The notes: generated from the sequence alone by a model not told the origin. Numbered from the stretch's first letter, positions 43,360-51,327 are shown. The stretch is DNA of 64,000 bases from an uncultured Exiguobacterium sp. (GCA_913775715.1 CAJYMC010000007.1:1240001-1304000), one strand, 5' to 3'. Made by a program: numbers and translations.

Positions 43360-44598
43360 ATGAAACAAACGACTTCTACCTTCCAGTGGATCGTCTTTTT
43401 ACTCGCGAACACGATCGCCTTACCAATCGTCGTCGCCAGTCTGTTCGACCTCTCTTCAGTCGAGACAGCTGCTCTCGTCCAACGGTCGTTCTTTGTAGGC
43501 GGGATTGCCTGTTTCCTACACGGAGCCTTCGGCCACCGGCTTCCGATCGTATCGGGACCTGCCGGATCATGGGTCAGCATCTTCGTCGTCATTGCCGCAC
43601 TACCGGTCGATTCAAAAACGGCCTTTACAATTGCGATGGCAGCCGTCGTCATTGCCGGCGTCGTCCTCATTATCCTCGGTTTGACAGGATGGACGAAATA
43701 CTTATTACCGGTCTTCACACCGCTCGTCAGCGGAACATTTTTGCTCTTATTATGTATTCAATTGACAGGTGTCATGCTTGGTGCCGTCCTCGCCGTCGAG
43801 GCAACACGTCTCGCCGGTATCATTACGTTCTTGCTCGTGCTCGGACTCAGCCAATTCGGACCGAGTCGCTTACGTCCGTTCGCCTTGATGATCGGGATCA
43901 TCGTCGGTTGGCTCGTCAGCCGTCCGTCGCTTCCTGCGTCGTCTAATTTGTTCGCACCACCACAAGCGTTACCGTTTGGATGGCCACAGTTTGATGGTAG
44001 TGCATTTCTTGTCGCGATTCCGTTCGCGATTTTGCTCGTCGTCAATTTGATTGCCGCTTTAAGCGCCGTCGAAGCAACGCTTCAAAAACAAGGACGTCTG
44101 CACCAAGGGTTATCCATCGAAGGTGTCATTCATTTACTCGCTGCTACATTCTCGACGCTCGTACCAGTTCCGTTACCCATTACGAGCGGGTTCATCGCGC
44201 AAACGGGAAGCCGGAAGCGTCGCCCGTTCTTGATTGCCTCACTCGTCATTGCACTAATCGGTTTCTTCCCAAGCTTGATCGGGATCATCGCGACATTACC
44301 GCGTAGCGTTGCGAGTGCCGCGTTGCTTGCGACATTGCCGCACATGTTCCTGATTGCCTGGCAGTCTGCTGAAAGTAACATGGAGAACAGTCGCCGCCGC
44401 CATGCGTTTGCGATCAGTGCTGTCATCGGCATCAGTATCTTGTTGCAATCGACCGTCATCGCGGAAGTTCTGCCTTTGACACTTCGTCCGTTCCTCAGTA
44501 ATGGGTTACTCGTCGGAACGATGCTTGTGCTCGGTTTCGAGATCATCGAAAAAGTACGTTCACGTCGCGCGAAACAAGCGAATCGATTGGCGAGCTAA
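43360..44598 (+). CDS. NCS2-type purine/pyrimidine permease
   Basis: 412 residues with about 12-14 membrane helices. Pattern and SGPAGSWVSIF, LPITSGFIAQTGSRKR motifs fit the nucleobase:cation symporter-2 group (xanthine, uric acid or uracil uptake). AAAGGAG precedes the ATG. Expression probably depends on the divergent LysR regulator. Exact substrate not determinable. Confidence 0.75.
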   Translation: MKQTTSTFQWIVFLLANTIALPIVVASLFDLSSVETAALVQRSFFVGGIACFLHGAFGHRLPIVSGPAGSWVSIFVVIAALPVDSKTAFTIAMAAVVIAGVVLIILGLTGWTKYLLPVFTPLVSGTFLLLLCIQLTGVMLGAVLAVEATRLAGIITFLLVLGLSQFGPSRLRPFALMIGIIVGWLVSRPSLPASSNLFAPPQALPFGWPQFDGSAFLVAIPFAILLVVNLIAALSAVEATLQKQGRLHQGLSIEGVIHLLAATFSTLVPVPLPITSGFIAQTGSRKRRPFLIASLVIALIGFFPSLIGIIATLPRSVASAALLATLPHMFLIAWQSAESNMENSRRRHAFAISAVIGISILLQSTVIAEVLPLTLRPFLSNGLLVGTMLVLGFEIIEKVRSRRAKQANRLAS

Positions 44599-44681
44599 AT
44601 GGTGTTCTGCGTCCGGACGATATCATCATCCTCGCATTCCTGTAAGAGTCGAGAATGACTATCACGTCTGTTTATTCACCT

Positions 44682-44725
44682 AAAAAAGTAGCCTTTTCGA
44701 ATCACATCGAAAAGGCTACTTTTTT
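44682..44725. terminator. Bidirectional terminator
   Basis: Perfect 19-bp stem (44682-44700 with 44707-44725) between the convergent permease and MBL-hydrolase genes. Confidence 0.9.
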
Positions 44726-44761
44726 CTCATTTCATTTAATTAAAATCAAAAAGCTATTTAC

Positions 44762-45850
44762 TCAGCGCACTTCCCGCCACCATTTTCGAGTCGTGCTCTC
44801 GGGTGTCACACTTTCCCCGATCATCGGTGTCAGAACCGGAATCTCATCACGTTTTGCTTCCTTGAGCAACCGTTCGACCGGTTCGAACCAAGCATGAAAC
44901 GCGAGGATGAAGGCAGACCAGTGAATCGGCATCAGGACACGACCTTTGACATCTCGATGTGCTTGAACCGTTTGTTCCGGTAACATGTGCGAATTGGACC
45001 ACCGGACATCGTATTGCCCGCATTCCATCATCGTCAAATCAAATGGACCATACTGTTCACCGATCGCTTTGAAGTGTGGACCATATCCACTATCACCACT
45101 AAAGAAGACTTTTTGCGAGCCTTCGATGACCCATGACGCCCACAGTGTCGAAAATTGATCGAGACCATTTCGCCCTGAATAATGCCGCGACGGAGCGGCC
45201 GTCAGTTTAACACCACCGACTTGCGTCGATTCATGCCAGTCGAGTTCCGTGATCCGGTCCGCTGAAACGCCCCATCCACGGAGACGACTGCCGACACCGA
45301 GCGGTACGATAAAGTGACCAACTCGATTTTTCAAGGCGAGGACGGATGGATAATCGAGATGATCATAATGATCATGTGAATAGACGACGACATCAATCAA
45401 CGGCAGGCGTTCGAGATCAACCGTCTGCGTCGTTTGAAAACGTCCTCCACCCAGTTTCGGGAACGGTGACGGAGCGCGACCAAGCATTGGGTCAAAGAAA
45501 ATCGTTTGTCCATCGAGTTCGAGTAAAAACGCCGAATGTCCGAACCATGTGACGCGTGGTACTTCACTATCATCTTGACGTCGCTGATACGGAAGTGTTG
45601 GTAACGCTTTGACAGGACGCAGATTCGGAATGTTTCGTCCATAATCCTTTAAGATACTTTTCATTGAGTCCCATTCCATCTTCAACTGGAAATCCAATTC
45701 ATTTTTGAACTTCCCGTCGACAAAACGGTCTGATCGTTCAAAACTCCGCCGTTCTGCACGGCTTGGTCGTTTCCCGAACACCGGGTATCGGTTGATGAAC
45801 CAAGCACTGGCAAGACCGATTCCTGCTAAAGCTGTCACTATTTTTTTCAT
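44762..45850 (-). CDS. Metallo-beta-lactamase-fold hydrolase, NAPE-PLD/UlaG-like
   Basis: 362 residues. An N-terminal hydrophobic helix (about 5-19) anchors or exports it. Zinc motif SHDHYDHLD, then SGDSGYG and the late HWSAF/FHAW region match the NAPE-PLD-like branch of MBL-fold proteins, which hydrolyse phosphodiesters or lactones. WFGHSAFLLELDG marks the fold's start. Substrate unknown. Confidence 0.82.
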   Translation of the reverse strand: MKKIVTALAGIGLASAWFINRYPVFGKRPSRAERRSFERSDRFVDGKFKNELDFQLKMEWDSMKSILKDYGRNIPNLRPVKALPTLPYQRRQDDSEVPRVTWFGHSAFLLELDGQTIFFDPMLGRAPSPFPKLGGGRFQTTQTVDLERLPLIDVVVYSHDHYDHLDYPSVLALKNRVGHFIVPLGVGSRLRGWGVSADRITELDWHESTQVGGVKLTAAPSRHYSGRNGLDQFSTLWASWVIEGSQKVFFSGDSGYGPHFKAIGEQYGPFDLTMMECGQYDVRWSNSHMLPEQTVQAHRDVKGRVLMPIHWSAFILAFHAWFEPVERLLKEAKRDEIPVLTPMIGESVTPESTTRKWWREVR

Positions 45851-45933
45851 GTCTTATCACCTCTTCGATGCTCTCAGTATAGCACCTCGATTCCTCACAC
45901 ATCTCGCCCTACGCCTCCATATATGAAAAAAAA

Positions 45934-45962
45934 GTGAAGTCCACCGCATGCGGCGCCTTCAC
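45934..45962 (-). terminator. Terminator of the histidine-rich stress gene
   Basis: GTGAAG / CTTCAC outer stem with an inner CCGC/GCGG stem, followed by nine T residues on the minus strand. Confidence 0.75.
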
Positions 45963-45971
45963 TTCTAGGTA

Positions 45972-46445
45972 TTAGTCGAGATCGTCCGCTTTCCACTTCG
46001 CCCGGTCGCTCTTCTCACCGTCCCCGCGGTGATCGGATTCATAGGCATTGTTCCCCGGATTTTCGACTTTATTGTCATCGTGCCGATGGTCATGATCATG
46101 ATCGTGATCATGGTGATGATGGTGCTCATGGTCGTGGTTATGATCATGGTCGTGATCTCGATCCTTGACGAACAATGCAAGACCGCCACGCTCGACTTCT
46201 GCGTAATGCCGTTCTGCCTCATCGTCCGAATGTCCGACACGTTTTAATGTCTCGCGGAGCGGTGGTTCTTTAGAAAATTTTGATTTGACCTGATCGATCC
46301 AACTTGCACCCGATGCTTCGTCTGCCGCATCATCTCGACCGACGACAGAAAAATCCGAATCATGATGCCCCTGTTGTTTCAATTCCTCGATTTTTCGTTC
46401 CAAACTCGATTGATCCTGATAGATTCCAACAAACCGTTTCGCCAT
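45972..46445 (-). CDS. General-stress (GSP17M/YflT-like) protein with histidine-rich tail
   Basis: 157 residues. The N-terminal 85 residues (MAKRFVGIYQDQSSLERKIEELKQQGHHDSDFSVVG) match the YflT/GSP17M domain of Bacillus general stress proteins. It is followed by an about 25-residue tract of alternating His and Asp that should bind Ni, Zn or Co, then an acidic tail. The chosen ATG follows AAGGAAGGTG; a start 11 codons earlier is possible. A sigma-B-type promoter lies at 46492-46517. Confidence 0.75.
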   Translation of the reverse strand: MAKRFVGIYQDQSSLERKIEELKQQGHHDSDFSVVGRDDAADEASGASWIDQVKSKFSKEPPLRETLKRVGHSDDEAERHYAEVERGGLALFVKDRDHDHDHNHDHEHHHHHDHDHDHDHRHDDNKVENPGNNAYESDHRGDGEKSDRAKWKADDLD

Positions 46446-46491
46446 CACATGACACCTTCCTTTTTCATATGAATTCAAACTCGCTCTGTTT

Positions 46492-46517
46492 TTACCCTTG
46501 TTCGCTTGCCATCAAAC
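46492..46517 (-). promoter_or_regulatory. Sigma-B-type promoter
   Basis: On the minus strand GTTTGA (46512-46517), 14 bases, GGGTAA (46492-46497), after the prfC terminator and 47 bases before the stress gene. Near-consensus for sigma-B. Confidence 0.6.
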
Positions 46518-46537
46518 GAGATTTCAGGAACGAAAAA

Positions 46538-46563
46538 ACGGACTACTTCAAAAAGTAGTCCGT
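46538..46563 (-). terminator. Terminator of prfC
   Basis: Perfect 11-bp stem ACGGACTACTT / AAGTAGTCCGT with a four-base loop and a T run on the minus strand. Confidence 0.88.
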
Positions 46564-46570
46564 CAAAAAC

Positions 46571-48151
46571 TTAGAGTTGTTGCGGTGAATCGACCAATGT
46601 GATTGTTCCTTCGTTTTTCTGAACGAATCGCTCGTAGACGAAATCATTCGCAAATAATAGAACAGCATTTTCCCAACGGTCGTAGACGAGAACCGTCCGT
46701 GAATCCGTCAATTGTTTGACGGCAGCGACTTCTGCCGGCTTGATCCATTTTGCGACTTGGAAGTTCGCGGCATCCTTCAAGATGTCAACGCCATACTCAC
46801 CTTTGAGCCGGTGCTCGAAGACTTCGAATTGGAGTTGTCCGATCGCTCCGAGGATGATTTCGTTGTATTCCGTCTTATAGACCTGGATCGCACCTTCTTG
46901 CGCGAGCTGTTCGACACCTTTTTGGAACTGTTTCGACTTCAAGGCGTTTTTCGTGTAGACCTTCAAGAAGAGTTCTGGTGCGAACGTTGGTAGTGCTTCA
47001 TATTGCAATGATGGATCACCGTTCGTGATCGTATCACCGATTTGATAGTTGCCTGAATCGTACAATCCGATGACGTCTCCTGCGAACGCTTCATTGACCG
47101 TTTCCCGCTCATCCGCCATGAATTGTGTCGATTGAGATAACTTCATCTTCTTGCCTGTCCGTGTCAGGACGACATCCATTCCACGATCAAATTTACCCGT
47201 ACAAATCCGGACGAACGCAATCCGGTCACGGTGGTTCGGGTTCATGTTCGCTTGAATCTTGAAGACGAAACCGCTGAAGAAGTCTTGTGCCGGTTCTACT
47301 TTCCCTTTGTTCGATTCACGTGGTGTCGGTGAAGGAGACAAGTTCAAGTAATGTTCAAGAAGTGGTGTGACACCGAAATCGACGAGTGCTGATCCGAAGA
47401 AGACTGGAGTCAGTTCACCTTTTGCGATCAATTCTTCATCGTATTCGTTACCTGCGCCGTCGAGTAGGTCGACTTCATCCATCAACGTCTCATACATTTC
47501 CGAGTTGATCGTCGTCGCGAGTTCTTCGTTCGCGAGACCTTCCTCACCGAGTTCGATCGACTTACGATCGTTCTTGAAGCAATGGAATTGTCCTTTGACA
47601 CGGTCGTAGACCCCTTCGAACTGTTGACCTGAACCAGCTGGCCACGTCACAGCAACCGACGGGATACCGAGGACTTCTTCGAGTTCTTCCATCAATTCGA
47701 GTGGATCACGTGCTTGACGGTCCATCTTGTTGATGAACGTAAAGATTGGAATTCCGCGCATCCGACAGACTTGGAACAGTTTCTTCGTTTGCGACTCGAT
47801 CCCTTTCGCCGCATCGATGACCATGATCGCTGAGTCAACCGCTGTCAGGATCCGGTACGTATCTTCACCGAAGTCAGAGTGACCTGGTGTATCCATGATC
47901 GAGACGATCTTTTTGTCATATTCGAATTGCATGACCGAAGACGTAACGGAGATTCCGCGTTGTTTTTCGATTTCCATCCAGTCCGATTTCGCGAATTTCG
48001 AGTTTTTCCGTGCCTTGACAGAACCTGCCTCACGGATCGCTCCTCCGTGCAGGAGGAATTTTTCAGTTAATGTCGTCTTACCCGCATCCGGGTGGGAAAT
48101 GATGCCGAAAATCCGACGCTTTTCGACTTCCGTTTGTAGAATGTTTGTCAT
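46571..48151 (-). CDS. prfC: Peptide chain release factor 3
   Basis: 526 residues. RF3 is a GTPase that removes RF1/RF2 from the ribosome after termination. GTPase motifs: SHPDAGKTTLTEKF (G1), DTPGHSDF (G3) and NKMDR (G4). Length and the C-terminal domain fit RF3 rather than EF-G. Divergent from the MFS leader. Confidence 0.94.
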   Translation of the reverse strand: MTNILQTEVEKRRIFGIISHPDAGKTTLTEKFLLHGGAIREAGSVKARKNSKFAKSDWMEIEKQRGISVTSSVMQFEYDKKIVSIMDTPGHSDFGEDTYRILTAVDSAIMVIDAAKGIESQTKKLFQVCRMRGIPIFTFINKMDRQARDPLELMEELEEVLGIPSVAVTWPAGSGQQFEGVYDRVKGQFHCFKNDRKSIELGEEGLANEELATTINSEMYETLMDEVDLLDGAGNEYDEELIAKGELTPVFFGSALVDFGVTPLLEHYLNLSPSPTPRESNKGKVEPAQDFFSGFVFKIQANMNPNHRDRIAFVRICTGKFDRGMDVVLTRTGKKMKLSQSTQFMADERETVNEAFAGDVIGLYDSGNYQIGDTITNGDPSLQYEALPTFAPELFLKVYTKNALKSKQFQKGVEQLAQEGAIQVYKTEYNEIILGAIGQLQFEVFEHRLKGEYGVDILKDAANFQVAKWIKPAEVAAVKQLTDSRTVLVYDRWENAVLLFANDFVYERFVQKNEGTITLVDSPQQL

Positions 48152-48276
48152 GTATGGTAGTTCCTTTCACCGATATATTCAAAAGTCCGATCAATCTTTT
48201 TCGCAACTAGTCTATCATACCGAATTTTCAAGGTCTCGTCCATTTCACTTCATTGACTTAATTTTCAGATTAAAAG

Positions 48277-48306
48277 TTGACAATTCCTCTACTTCTTCTT
48301 TACGAT
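48277..48306 (+). promoter_or_regulatory. Sigma-A promoter of the leader-MFS transcript
   Basis: Perfect -35 TTGACA (48277-48282), 18 bases, -10 TACGAT (48301-48306). Predicted start near 48313, giving a leader of about 240 bases before the MFS gene. Confidence 0.6.
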
Positions 48307-48345
48307 GACTAGGAAGTTCACTATTACAGAAGGAGGAGACGTACA

Positions 48346-48423
48346 ATGGTATTCCATCAAGCCCGGACATCTGTCCACACTGTCTTTGTATCGGCTACAA
48401 CTGTACGTCACCCAATCGTTTAA
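48346..48423 (+). CDS. 25-residue leader peptide of the MFS efflux gene
   Basis: The frame MVFHQARTSVHTV...RHPIV is preceded by a perfect GAAGGAGGAG ribosome site, much stronger than needed for so short a product. Its stop lies 12 bases before the first of two hairpins, the second of which is a terminator just before the MFS gene. This is the layout of ribosome-stalling attenuators that sense antibiotics. The peptide itself resembles none I know. Confidence 0.7.
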   Translation: MVFHQARTSVHTVFVSATTVRHPIV

Positions 48424-48434
48424 TTTTTAATTAA

Positions 48435-48522
48435 GCAGGGTGTGCGTATGCGTATACGTACATGCTGCCCTCTTATATCAGGACGGGTATGCCCATATTT
48501 GTGCGTATCCGTCTTTTCTATT
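48435..48522 (+). promoter_or_regulatory. Attenuator: two exclusive hairpins and an intrinsic terminator
   Basis: Hairpin 1 (48435-48468) pairs GCAG with CTGC and TGTGCGTA with TACGTACA. Hairpin 2 (48482-48492 with 48503-48513) is an 11-bp stem with two G-U pairs, followed by TTTTCTATT, an intrinsic terminator. The 3' arm of hairpin 1 (TGCCC, 48466-48470) can instead pair with the 5' arm of hairpin 2 (GGGTA, 48485-48489), an antiterminator. A ribosome stalled near the end of the leader frame would cover the 5' arm of hairpin 1 and favour read-through. Confidence 0.6.
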
Positions 48523-48553
48523 GTCTAAAAACGGAATATAAGGGGTTTTCACT

Positions 48554-49798
48554 ATGTTTAACGCACTCAAACAGCTCGATCGCAACATCTGGATCCGGTT
48601 CGTCGGGGAAACGATCACCGGAATCATGATGTTCATGATCGCACCATTTTTAGTTCTTTATTACGCGGATCGACTCGATTCCTACTTCTTGGTCGGTGTC
48701 ATCATGGCGACCGGACCGATCATGTCACTCGTCGGCGCCGTCCTCGGTGGTCATTTCGCTGATAAATTCGGTCGAAAACCACTGATGGTCCTCTCGATCA
48801 TCGGTGACGTCATTGCCTTGATCGGTTTCTCGTTCGCCGATTCATTCGGACCGCTTCTCGCGTTGAACGCGTTGCTCGGTTTATCGAGTTCATTGTTTCA
48901 TCCCGCGGCAAGCGCGATGGTCGCTGACGTCACACCACCAGAACGCCTGAACGAATCGTTCGGTCTGCTCCGGATGGGACATAACGTCGGGGCCGCATTC
49001 GGTCCACTTCTCGGAAGTGCCGTCCTGTTCGTCGACCGTTCACTCATCTTCTACTCTGCCGCTGTCGTCTTTTTCCTGTACGGACTCGTTCTCTACTTCT
49101 TCATCAAAGAGACGAAACCGGACTATATCGAAAAGACGGACGAAGTCAAAGTGTCCCCACTCACCGTATTACGGAAGGACCATGTCTTTTTAATCTTCAT
49201 CGGTGCGGGTGTCTTCATCTCGATGGGATTTGCCCTCGTCGAGAGTATGTTACCGGTCTTTTTGAAGGAGGCACTACCGGGCTTGCCGACGAAACAAAAT
49301 CCGTTTCCTTACTTGATGGCACTGAATGGGATCATGGTCGTCTTATTCCAGTTCCCGATCGCTGCTCGCTTGTCAGGCAAGGCATTCGGAAAAGTCATGT
49401 TGCTCGGCGCCTCGATCTTCGGCATCGGCATGATTTTCCTCGCGTTCGTGCCGTCCTATCTGTTCTCACTCGGAACGAATTATGTCGTGCTCGTGACGGT
49501 ATTGCTTGCGATTTATGCGTTCTATACGCTCGGTGAGATGATCATGTCCCCTGTGCAGATGACGTTCATCGCTTTGATTGCACCAGAACATCTCCGCGGA
49601 ACGTACAACGGTGCTGCGAGTCTCCAGTGGTTAATCGGCGGCGTCACCGCACCGCTTCTCGGATCGTTATTCCTTGATACTGGAAAAGGTGACTTTGCGC
49701 TCGGATTCGTCGGACTGCTCTGCTGTGTATCAGGTGGGGTCTATCTCGCACTCGACCGGTCGATCCAACGCGCGAAACGCTTAACGAAATCCGCCTAA
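48554..49798 (+). CDS. MFS multidrug efflux transporter
   Basis: 414 residues with 12 predicted membrane helices. The loop-2 motif GHFADKFGRKPLM and the helix-5 region (MGHNVGAAFGPLLGSAVLF, antiporter motif C-like) mark a drug:H+ antiporter. Preceded by a leader peptide and attenuator, suggesting induction by a translation inhibitor it exports. AAGGGG ribosome site. Substrate not known. Confidence 0.82.
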   Translation: MFNALKQLDRNIWIRFVGETITGIMMFMIAPFLVLYYADRLDSYFLVGVIMATGPIMSLVGAVLGGHFADKFGRKPLMVLSIIGDVIALIGFSFADSFGPLLALNALLGLSSSLFHPAASAMVADVTPPERLNESFGLLRMGHNVGAAFGPLLGSAVLFVDRSLIFYSAAVVFFLYGLVLYFFIKETKPDYIEKTDEVKVSPLTVLRKDHVFLIFIGAGVFISMGFALVESMLPVFLKEALPGLPTKQNPFPYLMALNGIMVVLFQFPIAARLSGKAFGKVMLLGASIFGIGMIFLAFVPSYLFSLGTNYVVLVTVLLAIYAFYTLGEMIMSPVQMTFIALIAPEHLRGTYNGAASLQWLIGGVTAPLLGSLFLDTGKGDFALGFVGLLCCVSGGVYLALDRSIQRAKRLTKSA

Positions 49799-49800
49799 AA

Positions 49801-49852
49801 AAAAGCGATGTGTCATGCTCCGACTTTTGTCAGAGCGTTACACATCGCTTTT
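49801..49852. terminator. Bidirectional terminator
   Basis: Perfect 13-bp stem AAAAGCGATGTGT / ACACATCGCTTTT between the convergent MFS and globin-like genes. Confidence 0.88.
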
Positions 49853-49856
49853 CTCG

Positions 49857-50654
49857 TTAAGATGGTAATTGATTTGCCGCTACGAACGGACCGAAGAGGA
49901 CTGGTAACGGATCAAGTCGTTGCTGGATTTCTTCAATGAAATTCGTTGATCCACTGACGAAGACGATCGGATCATTCGCCGTGATCATCGTCAAGAATTC
50001 GTGCATCTGTTGTTCCCAACCGTCTTGACGGATATGATGGACGACCATTCCTTTCGTCGTCAAAGAAAGGACATTCGCTAACATTCGTTTTGCCAGTTCC
50101 TCAGCTGAGACATGTAACAATGTCGTTTTTCGACCGGTCAGGAGTGCATGCCGAGCTTCGTCGATGACGGCTCCGAGATGATGCTCTTCTGCAATCAACA
50201 AAATATCTTGTTGACGCCAGTTTTCAGCATGACGGTATTTACAAAAATGCCGACACGTATCGACGAGTTGATGGTGAACAATTGCCCATGCTTGAAGTAA
50301 AGGTGCATCTTCTTTAAGGTCATATTCGATTTGAATAGCTTGAAGAATTTCACGACTGATGATGTCAGGGTACGTCAACAGAAACGATTTCGTCTGATCG
50401 ATTTCATTCAGTAAAATCAATTTAAACAGTTCACTCGATTCATGCTGGTTTGTAATCTGATTCAATAATTGACTCAGGCGTAAAATCCGTAATGCGCGAG
50501 TTCCGTCCTGAGCCCCCGCTTCTCGAAGCGCGCGCAATTCTTCTTCGTACGTCGCCTCGAGCGAGTCATAGAAGCGCGTCGCGATCCGCAATCCCTTTTG
50601 CTCCATCGATGGACCGAGCTGTTGCAAAAGGTGTAATGCCTGATCGAAATGCAT
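49857..50654 (-). CDS. Shortened flavohaemoglobin-like protein
   Basis: 265 residues against about 400 for Hmp. By eye the N-terminal part aligns with the Hmp globin domain: RFYDSL keeps the B10 tyrosine at position 29, and NQHESS puts His71 at the proximal haem ligand site (KHTS in E. coli). LQAWAIVHHQLVD matches the last globin helix. The FAD-binding barrel is missing; the end (PIVFVSGSTNFIEEI...LFGPFV) resembles the NAD-binding tail (FYLCGP...CFGP). It may bind haem but should not be a complete NO dioxygenase. Divergent from an NsrR homologue, the usual repressor of hmp. An unrelated helical protein is the alternative. Confidence 0.5.
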   Translation of the reverse strand: MHFDQALHLLQQLGPSMEQKGLRIATRFYDSLEATYEEELRALREAGAQDGTRALRILRLSQLLNQITNQHESSELFKLILLNEIDQTKSFLLTYPDIISREILQAIQIEYDLKEDAPLLQAWAIVHHQLVDTCRHFCKYRHAENWRQQDILLIAEEHHLGAVIDEARHALLTGRKTTLLHVSAEELAKRMLANVLSLTTKGMVVHHIRQDGWEQQMHEFLTMITANDPIVFVSGSTNFIEEIQQRLDPLPVLFGPFVAANQLPS

Positions 50655-50678
50655 AATTTAACCTACCTTTCACCGTCC

Positions 50679-50707
50679 ATTATGCGTGAATCCACTCTCA
50701 AAAACAA
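50679..50707 (-). promoter_or_regulatory. Promoter of the globin-like gene
   Basis: On the minus strand -35 TTGTTT (50702-50707), 17 bases, -10 CATAAT (50679-50684). Confidence 0.45.
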
Positions 50708-50713
50708 TCTCTA

Positions 50714-50738
50714 AAATGCATCTTATTTTTTGCACATT
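50714..50738. promoter_or_regulatory. NsrR-like operator in the divergent region
   Basis: On the minus strand AAGATGCATTT (50714-50724) matches the NsrR half-site AAGATGCYTTT at 10 of 11 positions. A related copy (TTTTGCACATT on plus, 50728-50738) follows. It lies between the two divergent promoters. Confidence 0.45.
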
Positions 50739-50743
50739 GAAAG

Positions 50744-50772
50744 TTGTAAATGCTTGCGCCCCCCCCTAGTAT
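50744..50772 (+). promoter_or_regulatory. Promoter of the Rrf2 gene with a C8 tract in its spacer
   Basis: -35 TTGTAA (50744-50749) and -10 TAGTAT (50767-50772) are 17 bases apart. The second half of the spacer is eight cytosines in a row (50759-50766), placing a slippage-prone tract where a change of one base would alter promoter strength. Confidence 0.5.
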
Positions 50773-50794
50773 GTGTGTTAAGTAGGTGATGAAA

Positions 50795-51235
50795 ATGCGC
50801 ATGACACGTTATACGGATTACGCGATTCGGTCCCTGCTGTTCGCAGCAGCCCATCCCGATCGTTTAGTCCGAATCCAGGAAGTAGCGGATTGTTACGACA
50901 TTTCTAAGAATCATTTGATGAAAGTAGTCTATCGTTTAGGACAGAGTGGTCTGATTGAATCTGTCCGTGGTCGTGGAGGTGGTTTTCGATTAGCGAGCCC
51001 TCCGGATGCAATTCATATCGGTGACGTCGTACAACTGTTTGAACCAACCGTTCATTTTCTCGATCCGCAAGAAGGCATTCACGAGATTCCTTCGCTCAAT
51101 CCAGCACGTGATGCTTTCGATGATGCCATTGCGGCGTTCCATCAAGTACTCAATGGTTACACAGTACATGATTTGCTACATCCGACAGCTGAAACTCATC
51201 CACAAATACTTGAAATGATTCCGAACCGCGATTGA
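50795..51235 (+). CDS. NsrR-like Rrf2-family regulator lacking the Fe-S cysteines
   Basis: 146 residues. The helix-turn-helix half is very close to Bacillus NsrR (RYTDYAIRSL, SKNHLMKVVYRLGQSG, RGRGGGFRL). In NsrR three cysteines after the DNA-binding domain hold the [Fe-S] cluster that senses nitric oxide; here the matching positions are Phe, His and Asn (about residues 86-100, VHFLDPQEG...SLNPAR). The only Cys is in the helix-turn-helix. So DNA binding should remain, but classical NO sensing should not. Start: ATG six bases after AGGTG. Divergent from the globin-like gene. Confidence 0.8.
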   Translation: MRMTRYTDYAIRSLLFAAAHPDRLVRIQEVADCYDISKNHLMKVVYRLGQSGLIESVRGRGGGFRLASPPDAIHIGDVVQLFEPTVHFLDPQEGIHEIPSLNPARDAFDDAIAAFHQVLNGYTVHDLLHPTAETHPQILEMIPNRD

Positions 51236-51257
51236 GCGGGTTCGGAATCTTTTTTTA
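51217..51257 (+). terminator. Terminator of the Rrf2 gene
   Basis: Perfect 11-bp stem GATTCCGAACC / GGTTCGGAATC, overlapping the stop codon, followed by eight T residues. Confidence 0.88.
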
Positions 51258-51327
51258 TTCCGTCCTCGCTCAATTGCGATTTCTCAAAACGCTCGTGGTA
51301 TACTTATATAAGAAAGGAGGGGTACAG

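Noticed and set aside
43386..43946. 186-codon plus-strand frame inside the NCS2 permease gene
   Set aside because: Out-of-frame shadow: rich in Arg, Cys and His, while the overlapping frame encodes clear membrane helices.
46029..46247. Plus-strand frame of Met/Ile/Val repeats opposite the histidine-rich tract
   Set aside because: It is the complement of the His/Asp codon repeat and has no ribosome site.
48259..48273. Partial CodY-like box before the MFS promoter
   Set aside because: Only 11 of 15 bases match, which is common by chance in A+T-rich DNA.
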